A stretch of DNA of 64,000 nucleotides from Candidatus Geocrenenecus huangii (GTDB taxonomy: Archaea > Thermoproteota > Nitrososphaeria_A > Caldarchaeales > Wolframiiraptoraceae). Shown here piece by piece: positions 33,034-42,576 of this stretch (positions are counted from its first letter, which is position 1; each line of letters begins with the position of its first letter). The notes beneath the pieces are model-generated. The model had not been told where the DNA came from, did not search any database, and was given only the letters and a program-made list of their open reading frames with translations. Position numbers and translations under genes: made by a program. The stretch spans positions 186,001-250,000 of the forward strand of contig JALNKM010000002.1 of NCBI GenBank assembly GCA_023268155.1. The letters run 5' to 3'.

Positions 33034-33426
33034 GAAGAATTAATAGTGACCCGTAAAGTTAAAAGTCTTTCCATTCAACTTAAACCGTTAGAGGTGATAC
33101 TTGAATCTTTTCAAAAATCTGATTATTCTCTAAAAAAAGTCAAAACTGGATTCGGTCAAGATTAAGATAGTCTCTCTCCTTAGGGTTTTAGTGCTCTTGA
33201 CTCGATAGAATATGCCTGAAAGAATAAGAGACTTCCCCATCTAAGGTTTTCATCAAATTTTTTATGAATACTCGTAGGAGAAATGTTAGAGGCGTCTGTA
33301 AGCTGTATAGATGAATCAGACAAAGACCTAGTGATTGACTTCTCATGTTAGATTTGGAGACCCCCAATATTTTTATATTTGAGGTTGTCATGTTTGTCTA
33401 GGTGTTCACATAATTTGGATAAAGTA
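33034..33426. other. Gene-free intergenic region
   Basis: No gene or clear RNA is seen. AATATTTTTATATTTG at about 33367-33381 is a TATA box for the glyA gene to the right. Confidence 0.35.
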
Positions 33427-34740
33427 ATGTATGGTAGAGAGTCCTTCGAGAAAGTTCTCAGGCTTCTCGAAGAACATCATAGATGGTTTAGAGAATCTCT
33501 GCCACTTATCGCTAGCGAGAATATTCCTAGCCCAGCTGTTAGAGAAGCTCTTGTAAGTGATTTCGGGAATAGGTATGCTGAAGGATGGCCGGGAGAACGT
33601 CTATACGCAGGATGCAGATACATAGACCAAGTGGAACTCCTAGCTATGGAGCTGGGCAAACGAGTATATGATGCAGAATTTGTAGATGTTCGACCTATAT
33701 CTGGTGTAATGGCGAATCTAGCGGCTTACACGGTCTTCGCTCAGCCTGGGGACATCATGATGGCTTTAGCGGTGCCTCATGGTGGACATATAAGCCATGG
33801 TAAACTTAAATGGGGTGGGACAGCAGGAGTAGTAAGGCACCTAGAAGTTGAAAGATACGAATTCGATGAAGAAAACTTCGAAATAGATATTGATGGAACT
33901 AGGAAGAAGTTACGAAAGCTTGAAGAAGAAGGCAAGAAAGTTAAACTATTTATGCTTGGAGCAAGCGTCTTCTTATTTCCTCACCCAGTTAAAGAGATCG
34001 CAGAGATAGCTGCAGGATACAACGCTAAAGTAGTATACGACGCTGCGCATGTTGCTGGATTAATCGCTGGCAGGGTTTTCCAAGACCCATTAAGAGAAGG
34101 TGCGGATGCTGTAACTCTTAGTACTCATAAGACTTTGGCGGGGCCACAGCATGGCATGGTATTATCGTGGAATAGGTACTCTGAAGATTTTAAACGTGTA
34201 ATCTTTCCAGGCCTCCACTCCAACCATCACCTTCATGCGGTCGCAGGTGTTGCGATAGCATTAGCTGAAGCGCTCGCATTCTATGAAGAATACGCCAGGC
34301 AGATCGTTAAGAACGCTAAGGCTCTTGCAAGAGCATTACATGAAAGAGGCATAGAAGTATTATATGATCACAAGGGTTATACCGAGTCACATACTTTGAT
34401 CGCTGATGTAAGCAGATATATGGATGGGATGAAAGCTGAGAAGAAGCTTGAAGAAGCAAACATTATCTTGAATAGGAATCTTATACCTAAAGATTATAGA
34501 TTGAAGACAGATTATAAGACTCCGAGTGGGATAAGAATGGGTACACAGGAAGTTACGCGGCTAGGGATGAAGGAAGGGGAAATGGAGGAGATAGCCGACT
34601 TGATAAAACAAGTAATCGTTGATAGTAGAGAACCGAGAGAGATAGCTCTGAAAGTTAGAGAATTTAGAAAAGAATTCCAACATGTGCACTACGCATTTAG
34701 TTCCCAGACAGAAGCATACGAATACATTAAGATTCGATGA
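33427..34740 (+). CDS. glyA: Serine hydroxymethyltransferase
   Basis: An archaeal SHMT of about 437 residues. The PLP lysine is in VTLSTHKTLAGPQHG (about 221-235), and the N-terminus has the conserved LPLIASENIPSPAVREAL segment. It interconverts serine and glycine using a pterin C1 carrier. I chose the ATG at 33427 (MYGRESFEKV); a TTG four codons upstream, or the longer frame from 33379, is possible, but the TATA box at about 33372 makes a start before about 33400 unlikely. Confidence 0.93.
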   Translation: MYGRESFEKVLRLLEEHHRWFRESLPLIASENIPSPAVREALVSDFGNRYAEGWPGERLYAGCRYIDQVELLAMELGKRVYDAEFVDVRPISGVMANLAAYTVFAQPGDIMMALAVPHGGHISHGKLKWGGTAGVVRHLEVERYEFDEENFEIDIDGTRKKLRKLEEEGKKVKLFMLGASVFLFPHPVKEIAEIAAGYNAKVVYDAAHVAGLIAGRVFQDPLREGADAVTLSTHKTLAGPQHGMVLSWNRYSEDFKRVIFPGLHSNHHLHAVAGVAIALAEALAFYEEYARQIVKNAKALARALHERGIEVLYDHKGYTESHTLIADVSRYMDGMKAEKKLEEANIILNRNLIPKDYRLKTDYKTPSGIRMGTQEVTRLGMKEGEMEEIADLIKQVIVDSREPREIALKVREFRKEFQHVHYAFSSQTEAYEYIKIR

Positions 34741-34744
34741 CTTC

Positions 34745-34939
34745 CTATGAAATATTGACCTCTCTACACTCTCTACACTCTTCTAAGTGTTTCAATGCAT
34801 GTAGAAATGCTAGAGGACTGTATATGGAGCTTTTTGACTCACCATTCTCTTCAATCTTATACATCCATCCTCCAGTATCGCTATCTACGTCTTTCTCAAC
34901 AGCTATATCATAACATAGAATGTACAGGATCTTTCTCAT
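34745..34939 (-). CDS. Small hypothetical protein
   Basis: A 64-residue frame starting at an ATG with GGAG upstream, beginning MRKILYILCYDIAVEKDVDS and ending in a CRECRE cluster. It resembles no family I know. Composition is like a real soluble protein. It converges on glyA four bases away. A longer frame opens at 34996 but lacks a ribosome-binding site. Confidence 0.4.
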   Translation of the reverse strand: MRKILYILCYDIAVEKDVDSDTGGWMYKIEENGESKSSIYSPLAFLHALKHLEECRECREVNIS

Positions 34940-35452
34940 GTTCTCCATATTAGATATACATAATGCATAAAATAAACATGTATAATGCGTTAACATTAGA
35001 TAACCTTATTAAGAAGTCTTTCATCGACATAAAAGGATTTGAAGAAATGGCCACATCAAGATATGAATGCTGAAAGGGCCAACAATACCATAATCTAGGC
35101 TTATATCTTCTTCGGCTGAAGCTTTACCATGATATTCTAGGTGACATCTTTAACTTATGATTTTCTATTGATGGTTAAGTTTATAGAAGATTCTACATTC
35201 TTTGGAAACACACCTCAAAGAGATTTAGTAATTCTTGGAAGCCTCTTGGTATAGAAGATGCTGAGCTAGACCTCAGAAGAAACCACTACTGCGTATGATC
35301 TAATACCTAGTTCTCTCCTACTTAGAAATAAGCAACCAATCTTTGGAATATGTTTTAAAACAATTCTCAAATGATTCTATTCTACATTCTAGTCTTTTAT
35401 GTAAGTAATGCTTTTATGTAGTTTAGTGGATAATTATGTGGAGCTGGTCGAC
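34940..35452. other. Gene-poor intergenic region
   Basis: About 500 bases. From 35173 to 35371 one plus-strand frame starts with ATG (MVKFIEDSTFFGNTPQRDLV) and looks protein-like but holds two in-frame TAG codons, so it may be a dead gene. The end includes the leader of the GTPase gene. Confidence 0.3.
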
Positions 35453-36670
35453 TTGGCGGCGGTCAAGGTTGGTTTAATAGGCAAGACAAATACTGGGAAA
35501 ACAACGTTCTTCAATGCTGCAACTCTTGGGTCGGCTGAAGTATCGACGTATCCATTCACAACCAAGCAGCCAAACTATGGGACTGCATATACCGTATCTT
35601 TATGTGTATGTCGTGAATTTGGAGTAAAAGATAATCCGAGGAATTCGAAATGTGTAGAGGGTTGGAGATATATCCCTATAGAGTTGATAGACCTTCCTGG
35701 GCTTATTAAGGGTGCATGGGCTGGTAAAGGTTTAGGAAACCAATTCCTCTCTGTTGCCTCGCAATCAGATGTACTACTACACTTAGTCGATGCTAGTGGA
35801 AGTATTGATGAGGAAGGGAGATTGACTGAGCCTGGAACAGGCGACCCACTTGCAGACTATTACGATATTGAAGAAGAACTTGTAATGTGGTTGATGAAGT
35901 TAATCGAGAAGAATGATGATAAGATAATTAAAGGTGTAAAATCTGGTAAGAGTCTAGCAGAATCTATGGCTGAGATATTGAAGGGTGTTAAAATAAGTGA
36001 AGAACACATAGTCCAAGCTTTAAACCTTAGCAATCTAAAGGATAAAGATTTCGAGAACTGGACACCTCTCGACGACAAGAAGTTCTCACAGATACTTAGA
36101 GAAGTCGCTAAACCGACGATAGTGGTAGCGAATAAGATGGATGTAGATACTGCGCCTGAGAACTTCAAGAAGCTCAGAGACAATCTTCCCGACAAGATAG
36201 TTGTACCCTGTAGCGCTGAAGCAGAACTGACACTTAGAAGGGCAGAGCAGAAAGGATTGATAAAGTATATTCCTGGGCAAGAGGCGTTCGAGATTATAAA
36301 AATGGATGGATTGACGGAGAGACAGAAATGGGCTTTGAACTTTATCGCTAAAAAGATACTCGGAGAATATATGAGGACAGGTGTACAATTTGCATTGAAC
36401 GTCTCTGTTTTCAAACTTTTAAAGATGAATACAGTCTACCCGGTATATGACCCGCAGAAACTTTCAGACAAATATGGGAACATCCTGCCAGATGTACTCT
36501 TAATGCCAGACAACTCAACAGTTGAAGACCTAGCTAAAGAGATACATACGGAGTTGACTAGAGGTTTACTATACGCGATAGATGCTAGAACAGGTTTAAG
36601 GCTTCCAGTAAACTATAAGCTAAAAGATAGAGACGTCCTCTCAATATTCTCAACAACGAGGAGAGGATAA
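35453..36670 (+). CDS. Obg/YchF-like GTPase with TGS domain
   Basis: A GTPase of about 405 residues. G1 is GKTNTGKT (about 10-17), G3 is LIDLPGLIKGA, and G4 is ANKMD. The large insert between G3 and G4 and the C-terminal TGS domain (VLLMPDNSTVEDLAKEIHTE, last 80 residues) match the archaeal branch of the Obg/YchF family, which associates with ribosomes or tRNA. I chose the TTG at 35453 (MAAVKVGLIGKTNTGKT), with GGAG upstream; longer starts back to 35408 would add unusual residues. Confidence 0.88.
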   Translation: MAAVKVGLIGKTNTGKTTFFNAATLGSAEVSTYPFTTKQPNYGTAYTVSLCVCREFGVKDNPRNSKCVEGWRYIPIELIDLPGLIKGAWAGKGLGNQFLSVASQSDVLLHLVDASGSIDEEGRLTEPGTGDPLADYYDIEEELVMWLMKLIEKNDDKIIKGVKSGKSLAESMAEILKGVKISEEHIVQALNLSNLKDKDFENWTPLDDKKFSQILREVAKPTIVVANKMDVDTAPENFKKLRDNLPDKIVVPCSAEAELTLRRAEQKGLIKYIPGQEAFEIIKMDGLTERQKWALNFIAKKILGEYMRTGVQFALNVSVFKLLKMNTVYPVYDPQKLSDKYGNILPDVLLMPDNSTVEDLAKEIHTELTRGLLYAIDARTGLRLPVNYKLKDRDVLSIFSTTRRG

Positions 36671-36896
36671 AATCCAGGCTCTACATTACCCTCGAGTATT
36701 ATCTAAATCTACATCCTACACTCTAATTCACCTATCAAGCCGTTAGAACATTCATTAGCCACTACCTTATATCTCGTTTAATCAACTCTCCCTCAATGCT
36801 AATAATTCCATCAATCATGGATAAACCTTGACATCATTATAGAAGGTCCTAGAAGTAATGGTATAGTTAAATTATTGGAAAATTTATTTTTTAGCG

Positions 36897-37337
36897 ATGT
36901 CCGAGGTCTTCAGGAAGGCTTACGAGTATGTAAAGAACGAGCTATTATCTAATCCATCGAGGAAGCCTTTACTCATGTTAGAGTTTCCAGAATTCCGTGA
37001 AGGAGACTACGTCATAAACTTATACGTAGATTCTAACCCACCCCTCCTCGGCAGAAGATTTGAAGAGAAACCTCTCCAACTCTCACCTGAAAATGTCAGA
37101 CATATTATTAGGATTGGCTCACTGCATGGCTGCACTGTACATCGGGTTGGAGAAGAATTCTATTATCTAAGAAATGGAGAAATAATAGCAGTAATCGGCA
37201 CAGACCATTACGCAGCATCCGAGCCAAGGCTCTTTGAAGAAATAAGTAGAGAAATATACGGAATCGGCTCGAGAATGATAGAGGTAGATAAACCTGTAGG
37301 ATGGCTTAAAGCACTCAGGATACTCTTCTCACATTAA
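36897..37337 (+). CDS. Hypothetical archaeal protein
   Basis: A 146-residue soluble protein of unknown family. It has no membrane helix or obvious catalytic motif. There is a mixed alpha/beta pattern, with histidines at SLHGCTVH (about 78-85) and TDHYAASEP (about 99-107). The start ATG is well placed. It lies between the GTPase and 5S rRNA with its own promoter. Confidence 0.5.
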   Translation: MSEVFRKAYEYVKNELLSNPSRKPLLMLEFPEFREGDYVINLYVDSNPPLLGRRFEEKPLQLSPENVRHIIRIGSLHGCTVHRVGEEFYYLRNGEIIAVIGTDHYAASEPRLFEEISREIYGIGSRMIEVDKPVGWLKALRILFSH

Positions 37338-37500
37338 CCACCTTCATTGAAACTCAGAGAATAAAGGATTGGAGAATCCAGCAGGCATCAAGCAACTTTG
37401 GCTCAGGACCAAGACTATGCCCATCAAGGACAAAACTCGATACACTGTCACTACTAAAACATGGCTTTCAATCCGAAGAAGTATAAAGATAATGTAGGAT

Positions 37501-37619
37501 AGGGGCAGCACGCCGCTTTCGCGAGGGCTCTCGCACCTCACTAATAGCGGCGCGGGAGTGGGCTTAACTTCCGCGTTCGGATGAGAGCGGGTGTTTCCCC
37601 ACTCCCTATGACCGCCCCC
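37501..37619 (-). rRNA. rrf: 5S ribosomal RNA
   Basis: The minus strand reads GGGGGCGGTCATAGGGAGTG at its 5' end. The conserved loop A/B/C sequence CCGAACGCGGAAGTTAAGCC follows, with complementary 3' terminal bases. It is about 119 bases long. No 16S or 23S gene is in the window, so 5S is unlinked here, as in many TACK archaea. Confidence 0.93.
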
Positions 37620-37637
37620 AATTATTGAATTTACATG

Positions 37638-37650
37638 TTATATATTAACT
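37638..37650 (-). promoter_or_regulatory. TATA box of 5S rRNA
   Basis: On the minus strand, GTTAATATATAAC is centred 26 bases before the 5' end of 5S rRNA, the expected archaeal distance. Confidence 0.55.
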
Positions 37651-37859
37651 TGATTTTTGAAGGTTTTTAACCCAATATTTTGTCTATGAGAGGTACGCTG
37701 TCTAAATTAGGCTACTTGTCTTTAGCTAAATTCTATGGAAAATATGTTTTCTAGAGTTGGCTTTTCTTTTAAGTTAGACTGGTTTGGTGGAATGATGTTT
37801 TTGTAGAAGTTTTCTTATCTTAATTTTGTAGGGGCCTAGGTAGGTGTATTAGAATATCC

Positions 37860-38786
37860 ATGGTTAATGGTGGCTGTAGTGTCTGTGGTAGCAGTGAAGT
37901 CGTATATCGTAGAAGGTATTCTGGAGAAGCCTTCTGTCGTAGATGTTTTCTTGAGAATATGGTTTCTAGGGTTAGGGCCACGATCTCCAGATATGAGCTA
38001 TTGAAGCCTTTTGATAAAATTGTTGTGGCCGTTTCAGGCGGAAAAGATAGTCTCTCCCTCCTCAAGATTCTATACAAGATAGAGAAAGACTTTCCAAGAG
38101 CCAGTCTCATCGCTGTAACGATCGATGAGGGAATCCCGGAATATAGAGATGAAGCTGTAAAGAATGCTGTAAAATATACTGGAAATCTTGGTATACCGCA
38201 CTATATTTTCGGTTTTAAAGAATTCTTCGGCTTTACATTGACGGAAATAATAGAGAATGGTATTGCAGATATAATTAATCTACAGCCCTGTACTATATGC
38301 GGTGTACTGAGAAGAAAGGCCTTAACACTTGCAGCTAGGAAGTTCGAGGGTACGGTCATCGCCACAGCCCATACGCTTGATGACATAATTCAAACATATT
38401 TTCTAAACGTTCTACGTGGAGATACTAGGTTTACACCTATAGGTATTAGGAGAGAAGCTGAAGGTGTTATTCCGAGGGTTGCACCATTCCGTCTCATACC
38501 GGAATACGAGGTAGTGCTGTATGCCTACTTCTCTGATATACTATTCCAAACCCATGTCTGCCCATATGCTGAGAGGTCTATGAGAGACGAGATTAGAGCT
38601 TTCTTGACAAAATATGAAGAAAAGTTTCCAGGTTCATTGTTCGCCGCATTGAGTAGCTTCGAGAACGTCTATATGAGAAGCATGCAGAAGGACATGAAAT
38701 GTAGGATGTGTGGTGAGCCAACGAGTAGAGAAATATGTAGAGCATGCGAGATTGAAGAAAAGATTACCCAGAGATTGAAGCGTTAA
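37860..38786 (+). CDS. tRNA 2-thiolation enzyme, TtuA/NcsA family
   Basis: A 308-residue PP-loop ATPase. SGGKDS at 59-64 adenylates the tRNA. Two zinc ribbons flank the core: C6-SVC9 with C26-RRC29 at the N-terminus, and CRMCGEPTSREICRAC at the C-terminus. The middle cysteines in QPCTICG bind the iron-sulfur cluster. TtuA thiolates U54 in the T loop, which helps tRNA survive heat; NcsA thiolates U34. The split zinc ribbons fit either. Confidence 0.87.
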   Translation: MVNGGCSVCGSSEVVYRRRYSGEAFCRRCFLENMVSRVRATISRYELLKPFDKIVVAVSGGKDSLSLLKILYKIEKDFPRASLIAVTIDEGIPEYRDEAVKNAVKYTGNLGIPHYIFGFKEFFGFTLTEIIENGIADIINLQPCTICGVLRRKALTLAARKFEGTVIATAHTLDDIIQTYFLNVLRGDTRFTPIGIRREAEGVIPRVAPFRLIPEYEVVLYAYFSDILFQTHVCPYAERSMRDEIRAFLTKYEEKFPGSLFAALSSFENVYMRSMQKDMKCRMCGEPTSREICRACEIEEKITQRLKR

Positions 38787-38791
38787 CTTAT

Positions 38792-39943
38792 TTATAGTTG
38801 GAAGAACCCGAAGGTCTTATATGTAAAGACTATGTTTGACGCTAGGAGCGTTAGGCAGACGACAGTAAACAGGTTATCCACAATCTTTAGTTTTTTCTCA
38901 TTTTTTATTCTAGACTGTATTAGAGACATGTAAAGCAGGTGTCCGTCGAGGATCTTTATTGGAAGCATGTTGAAGATAGCTACCCCGAATGAGATCAACT
39001 GTATCCACCATAAAGCCCTGTATAAAGAATAGTCTGTCTCAGGGTTCCCTAAACCGAGAACGGTAGGTCTATAATAATCTACCCTAACTACCCCGAGGCT
39101 CCTAAGAATCCATGCAATAGGAATCGTTACGGATTCTTTTATCTTGTAGGTATAGTTTCCTCTATCGGTTTCTATAAACAACGTATCTCTTAAGGTAATG
39201 TTCTGGTAGAGTGTTTCAGGGCTCAATGGAACCCCATTTATAGTATAGATCACCTCATTCGGCTGTGGCCCTACCTCTTCTCCAGATGTTTCTAAGACTA
39301 TAACTCCCATAACAGTAGATGCGAAGAGTGTCATCATCATAAGTAGTACAAGCATGCCTACCGTTAGGTTTGCAAAACTTCCTGCAGCAGCTACTCTCAT
39401 TTTGGAGATTGTTGGAGCCTCCTTGAAGTTTTCCTCATCCGGTTCGACAAATCCTCCTGGAAAGATAAATGCTAGAAAGAACCCTGTAGATCTTAATTTT
39501 ATTTTTTCTAGCCTCGCTATTATTCCATGCATTCCTTCATGTGTTATGAGGACTATGGCGAAAGCAATCAGCATGTACGGTAGGTGGTCGAATCTTATGG
39601 TTACACCGATGATTATCGGGATGACTATGTTTCCTACACCTACATGCTCAGGCATGAAGATGTAGGTTCTCAGGTTATCTGCTAAGAAATAGACTGCGAA
39701 AAACGATAAACCAATAGAAGTCGCTAAACCAAGATTTGACAGTATCTTCCAGAACATTCTATGTGAAGATGAAAGCTTATCCATGTATTTTATCATGTTG
39801 TTAGATTTCAGCATGAGGAAGAATGGATAAAAACTGAGATTGCTTAAATTCTTTAATCGATCACTGTATCTCCACCTGAGAAACAGATATAGAATAGCCC
39901 ATGCAGATGCAAACACCATAAGGTAAAGATAGATTGACTCCAT
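38792..39943 (-). CDS. Site-2 protease (M50) intramembrane metalloprotease
   Basis: A 383-residue membrane protein with about seven hydrophobic segments. The zinc motif HEGMH (135-139) is in ITHEGMHGIIARLEKI, and the third ligand is in NMLPIKILDGHLL (about 333-345). A PDZ-like insertion lies between (about 220-265). S2P proteins cut transmembrane substrates, often membrane-tethered regulators, of which this window has two (18095 and 41631). It converges on the tRNA thiolase gene. Confidence 0.87.
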   Translation of the reverse strand: MESIYLYLMVFASAWAILYLFLRWRYSDRLKNLSNLSFYPFFLMLKSNNMIKYMDKLSSSHRMFWKILSNLGLATSIGLSFFAVYFLADNLRTYIFMPEHVGVGNIVIPIIIGVTIRFDHLPYMLIAFAIVLITHEGMHGIIARLEKIKLRSTGFFLAFIFPGGFVEPDEENFKEAPTISKMRVAAAGSFANLTVGMLVLLMMMTLFASTVMGVIVLETSGEEVGPQPNEVIYTINGVPLSPETLYQNITLRDTLFIETDRGNYTYKIKESVTIPIAWILRSLGVVRVDYYRPTVLGLGNPETDYSLYRALWWIQLISFGVAIFNMLPIKILDGHLLYMSLIQSRIKNEKKLKIVDNLFTVVCLTLLASNIVFTYKTFGFFQL

Positions 39944-40184
39944 CCCGTCTATAATTCATAGACCCTCTTAATAATTTCTTCTCTAAACAAATACTTTTAG
40001 GAGTAGAGATATCTTTTTCCTTTTCTTTGAGGATGATAGATTTATCATCTATACTTATTCTATACTTATTGCTTTCTCGAGAAGGTCTAAGTATTTTTCC
40101 CAGCATTTTGGGTATTTGTATCTGTAAGTAGGCTTTTATGGTAGAATTGTTATTATGTTTCTGGTAGCCTTCGGGGGGTCTAGA

Positions 40185-40478
40185 ATGTCTGAAGAATCTC
40201 AAAGTGAGGGTTGGGAGTCTAAGCGAGAGAATGTTGTACAAATATTGGAGAGTATAGCTAACGACACAAACACTCCTAGAAATATCAGGAGGGTTGCTAA
40301 AGCTGCATCGGACGCTCTTTTCGATGAAAAATATCCACCAGCTATTAGAGCTGCAAACGCTATTGAGATGATCGAAGAGATAATCAATGATCCGAATATG
40401 CCTGTTTTTACTAGAACTCAATTCTGGATGGCTATCTCGATACTTGAAGTAATTAGGTCAATGGGTAAAGATACCTAG
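40185..40478 (+). CDS. UPF0147 family protein
   Basis: A helical protein of 97 residues with the conserved RVAKAASDALFDEKYPPAIR segment (about 39-58) of UPF0147, a short archaeal family of unknown function. I chose the ATG at 40185 after GGGGGTCTAGA; an in-frame start at 40155 is less likely. Confidence 0.82.
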   Translation: MSEESQSEGWESKRENVVQILESIANDTNTPRNIRRVAKAASDALFDEKYPPAIRAANAIEMIEEIINDPNMPVFTRTQFWMAISILEVIRSMGKDT

Positions 40479-40568
40479 ATATTCTTAAGATAATACTCCT
40501 AGAATATCGGTGGCTTTTGGCCATCAAAAAGTTATATCCAATCTAATGGGAAAAACAATGTTCGGAGA

Positions 40569-41036
40569 TTGAGCCCACAAGCGTCTAGAAAGAAGGTAAA
40601 GCTAGAGTTAACGAATGATGATGGGGATAGACTTATCCTCATAATGGAGGGTAGGATCGATAGGGAGAAGCTTATGCAGCTTGCAGACTTCCTAGAACTG
40701 TATGGTGGTTCCCAGAATGAAAACACTAATCACCCACTACTAGAGGGTAGCAAAGTAGCTAAACTCGCAAGAGTAATCACCAAGTACTTCCCTCTAGGAT
40801 TCTTCTCTTCAAGAGATGTTGTTGAAGCATATATCGCAGAATACCGTGAACCTCTAAGTCTTTCTACTGCATCAACATATCTTGCTAGACTTGCTGATAG
40901 AGGCTTCCTAGAGAGACACGGCTCCGGCAACAATATAAGATACAAGCTTGCTCAATCCCATATTATCGAGAGACATAATCAAAATCATGGAAAAGAATTC
41001 TTCGAAAACCCGTATAATGTTCCCCATTATCCATAG
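40569..41036 (+). CDS. Winged-helix regulator-like protein
   Basis: A 155-residue protein. The N-terminal 55 residues form a beta-hairpin and helix of an archaeal-specific kind. Residues about 65-135 look like a winged helix (YFPLGFFSSRDVVEAYIAEY, then LSLSTASTYLARLADRGFLE and a wing HGSGNNIRYKL). It is probably a DNA-binding protein; targets unknown. The start is TTG after GGAGA. Confidence 0.6.
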   Translation: MSPQASRKKVKLELTNDDGDRLILIMEGRIDREKLMQLADFLELYGGSQNENTNHPLLEGSKVAKLARVITKYFPLGFFSSRDVVEAYIAEYREPLSLSTASTYLARLADRGFLERHGSGNNIRYKLAQSHIIERHNQNHGKEFFENPYNVPHYP

Positions 41037-41084
41037 ATGTGTCCTAACATAGAGTCTGACACTCATTATAATGTAAGAAGTGAA

Positions 41085-41114
41085 GCAAACAGGTAAAAAA
41101 CGTGTTTGTCTTTT
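41085..41114 (+). terminator. Possible hairpin terminator
   Basis: GCAAACA (41085-41091) can pair with TGTTTGT (41103-41109), and CTTTTTCT follows. It is 50 bases after the stop of the preceding gene. The stem is short. Confidence 0.35.
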
Positions 41115-41222
41115 TCTAGATATTACGTTGAACTAACAAGTGTATTATCGACGTCACCCGGCTACGTTTTTACTAAATAGTGGCTCGTCTACACTTTTGT
41201 ATAACCTGGAGGGGTGCGGGAG

Positions 41223-41621
41223 ATGAAAAAGAAGGTCTTAGATTTTCTGAAAAATTCAGGTCTTAATCTTGATTGTGATGAGGTTTTAACGTTATTAATT
41301 AAGGGTTCTTCTCTTACTGAAGCTCAAGCTGAGACATTGCTAGTAGAGTATGCTTCTCAATTCAATGATGGAAAACATGATACAGTTAGTAAGGCATCTA
41401 TAAGAGGTGTATCGAAGGGAGCTTATGCAAGAACGAAAGCTCAAGCAATAAATAACATACGTCAAAGCATCTATACAATAATGCTTTTAAGATATTTAGG
41501 GGTCTTGACCGATGAGGGTTTGGCCAGACTAATGGAAGTAGCGGAGAAACTAGGCAAAGGAGAAATTAAAGAAGGGTTAGAGTTGTTGCATTCTATGACT
41601 TGGCGTGATATCACAACCTAG
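41223..41621 (+). CDS. Hypothetical helical protein, partner of membrane-tethered regulator
   Basis: A 132-residue helical protein I do not recognise. The segment VSKGAYARTKAQAINNIRQS (about 63-82) has the look of a helix-turn-helix. GGAGGGG lies about ten bases before the ATG at 41223 (or serves a GTG at 41214). It ends just before the next gene, with about ten bases between its stop and the ATG at 41631, so the two form a pair. Confidence 0.5.
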   Translation: MKKKVLDFLKNSGLNLDCDEVLTLLIKGSSLTEAQAETLLVEYASQFNDGKHDTVSKASIRGVSKGAYARTKAQAINNIRQSIYTIMLLRYLGVLTDEGLARLMEVAEKLGKGEIKEGLELLHSMTWRDITT

Positions 41622-41630
41622 GTGACCATA

Positions 41631-42008
41631 ATGGACCCAGAGTTAACCATGGTTTTAATATTTTCAATACTGTTCGTAGCGCAGACGATACTCTATACTA
41701 TGCTCTTGTTGAGGCTAAAGGAGAAAGTCGAAGAATCACTCGACGGATCACGTATATCACAAGACACGGCGAGTGGACTTGATGAGGGAAAACTTAATGA
41801 GAGCATATTTAAAGCATTAGAGATACTATCTAAAGGCTCACTAAGTGCTAGAGAAGTTAGTAGAAATTTAGGTTTGAGCAGAGAACATACGGCCAGACTA
41901 CTTAAAAAAATGGTTGAAGCTGGATTAGTAATAAGAGAAGGTAAACCTTATCGATACATGCTTACATCTTCTGGAAGAGCCATAATTGAGGGTAATAAGA
42001 AAAGATAA
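41631..42008 (+). CDS. Membrane-tethered winged-helix protein
   Basis: A 125-residue protein. One N-terminal membrane helix (LTMVLIFSILFVAQTILYTM, about 5-24) leads through a charged linker to a winged helix (about 60-120: ILSKGSLSAREVSRNLGLSR, then EHTARLLKKMVEAGLVIREG). This is an MarR/ArsR-like regulator fixed to the membrane. It may signal by release through a protease such as the S2P protein encoded 1.7 kb to the left. The ATG at 41631 follows GGTGA. Confidence 0.68.
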   Translation: MDPELTMVLIFSILFVAQTILYTMLLLRLKEKVEESLDGSRISQDTASGLDEGKLNESIFKALEILSKGSLSAREVSRNLGLSREHTARLLKKMVEAGLVIREGKPYRYMLTSSGRAIIEGNKKR

Positions 42009-42062
42009 TGTGACATCACACTTATCCTAGGTCTGTATTCTATCGTCATGTAACATTATACG

Positions 42063-42467
42063 TTATATGTCGGTCATTTTTCCACCAGTTACATTAGAAG
42101 TTCTAGTAGCCAACTCTACTCCCACCTCTAGTATTATTATCTCAAGCGTTCCTGAGACTTTTCCTTCTATCAAATGTCCACCATATGCATTGTAGTCTCT
42201 ATCTGTAACCGTTATGTGAGCATGTATTCTATCTACTCCAATATTCCCTATCAATGATGTAACTTCCAGATTTTTATTTATAAGCTTCTCGACATAGCCT
42301 CTCTTCTCAAAATCATAGAATCCTAGTTTAAGATAATTTACAGTACCTATTCCGAAGAAGAATCCATTTATCTTCTCGACACTTCTTATTTCTTCCAAAC
42401 ATTTAATTATCTCATCTCCAGGGTCGAGTCTAACAATAATTCTGTTATCTATTCTCCTGTACTTCAT
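42063..42467 (-). CDS. PPC-domain (DUF296) protein
   Basis: A 134-residue single-domain protein. KYRRIDNRIIVRLDPGDEII at the start and DRIHAHITVTDRDYNAYGGH (about 78-97) carry the arginine and clustered histidines of the PPC/DUF296 fold, which trimerises and may bind metal. In plants the domain joins AT-hook proteins; in archaea the role is unknown. Confidence 0.82.
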   Translation of the reverse strand: MKYRRIDNRIIVRLDPGDEIIKCLEEIRSVEKINGFFFGIGTVNYLKLGFYDFEKRGYVEKLINKNLEVTSLIGNIGVDRIHAHITVTDRDYNAYGGHLIEGKVSGTLEIIILEVGVELATRTSNVTGGKMTDI

Positions 42468-42576
42468 GCTTAAATCGATAATTTTAACATGAAGAATAAA
42501 ACTCTTCTTATTTTATTGATTAATCGACTATCACTATTGGGGTTAAATAGTATGGTTGTAAGATAAGGTATATTGA

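Noticed and set aside
35173-35371. Protein-like frame with two in-frame TAG codons
   Set aside because: No family recognised; kept only as a note in the intergenic entry.
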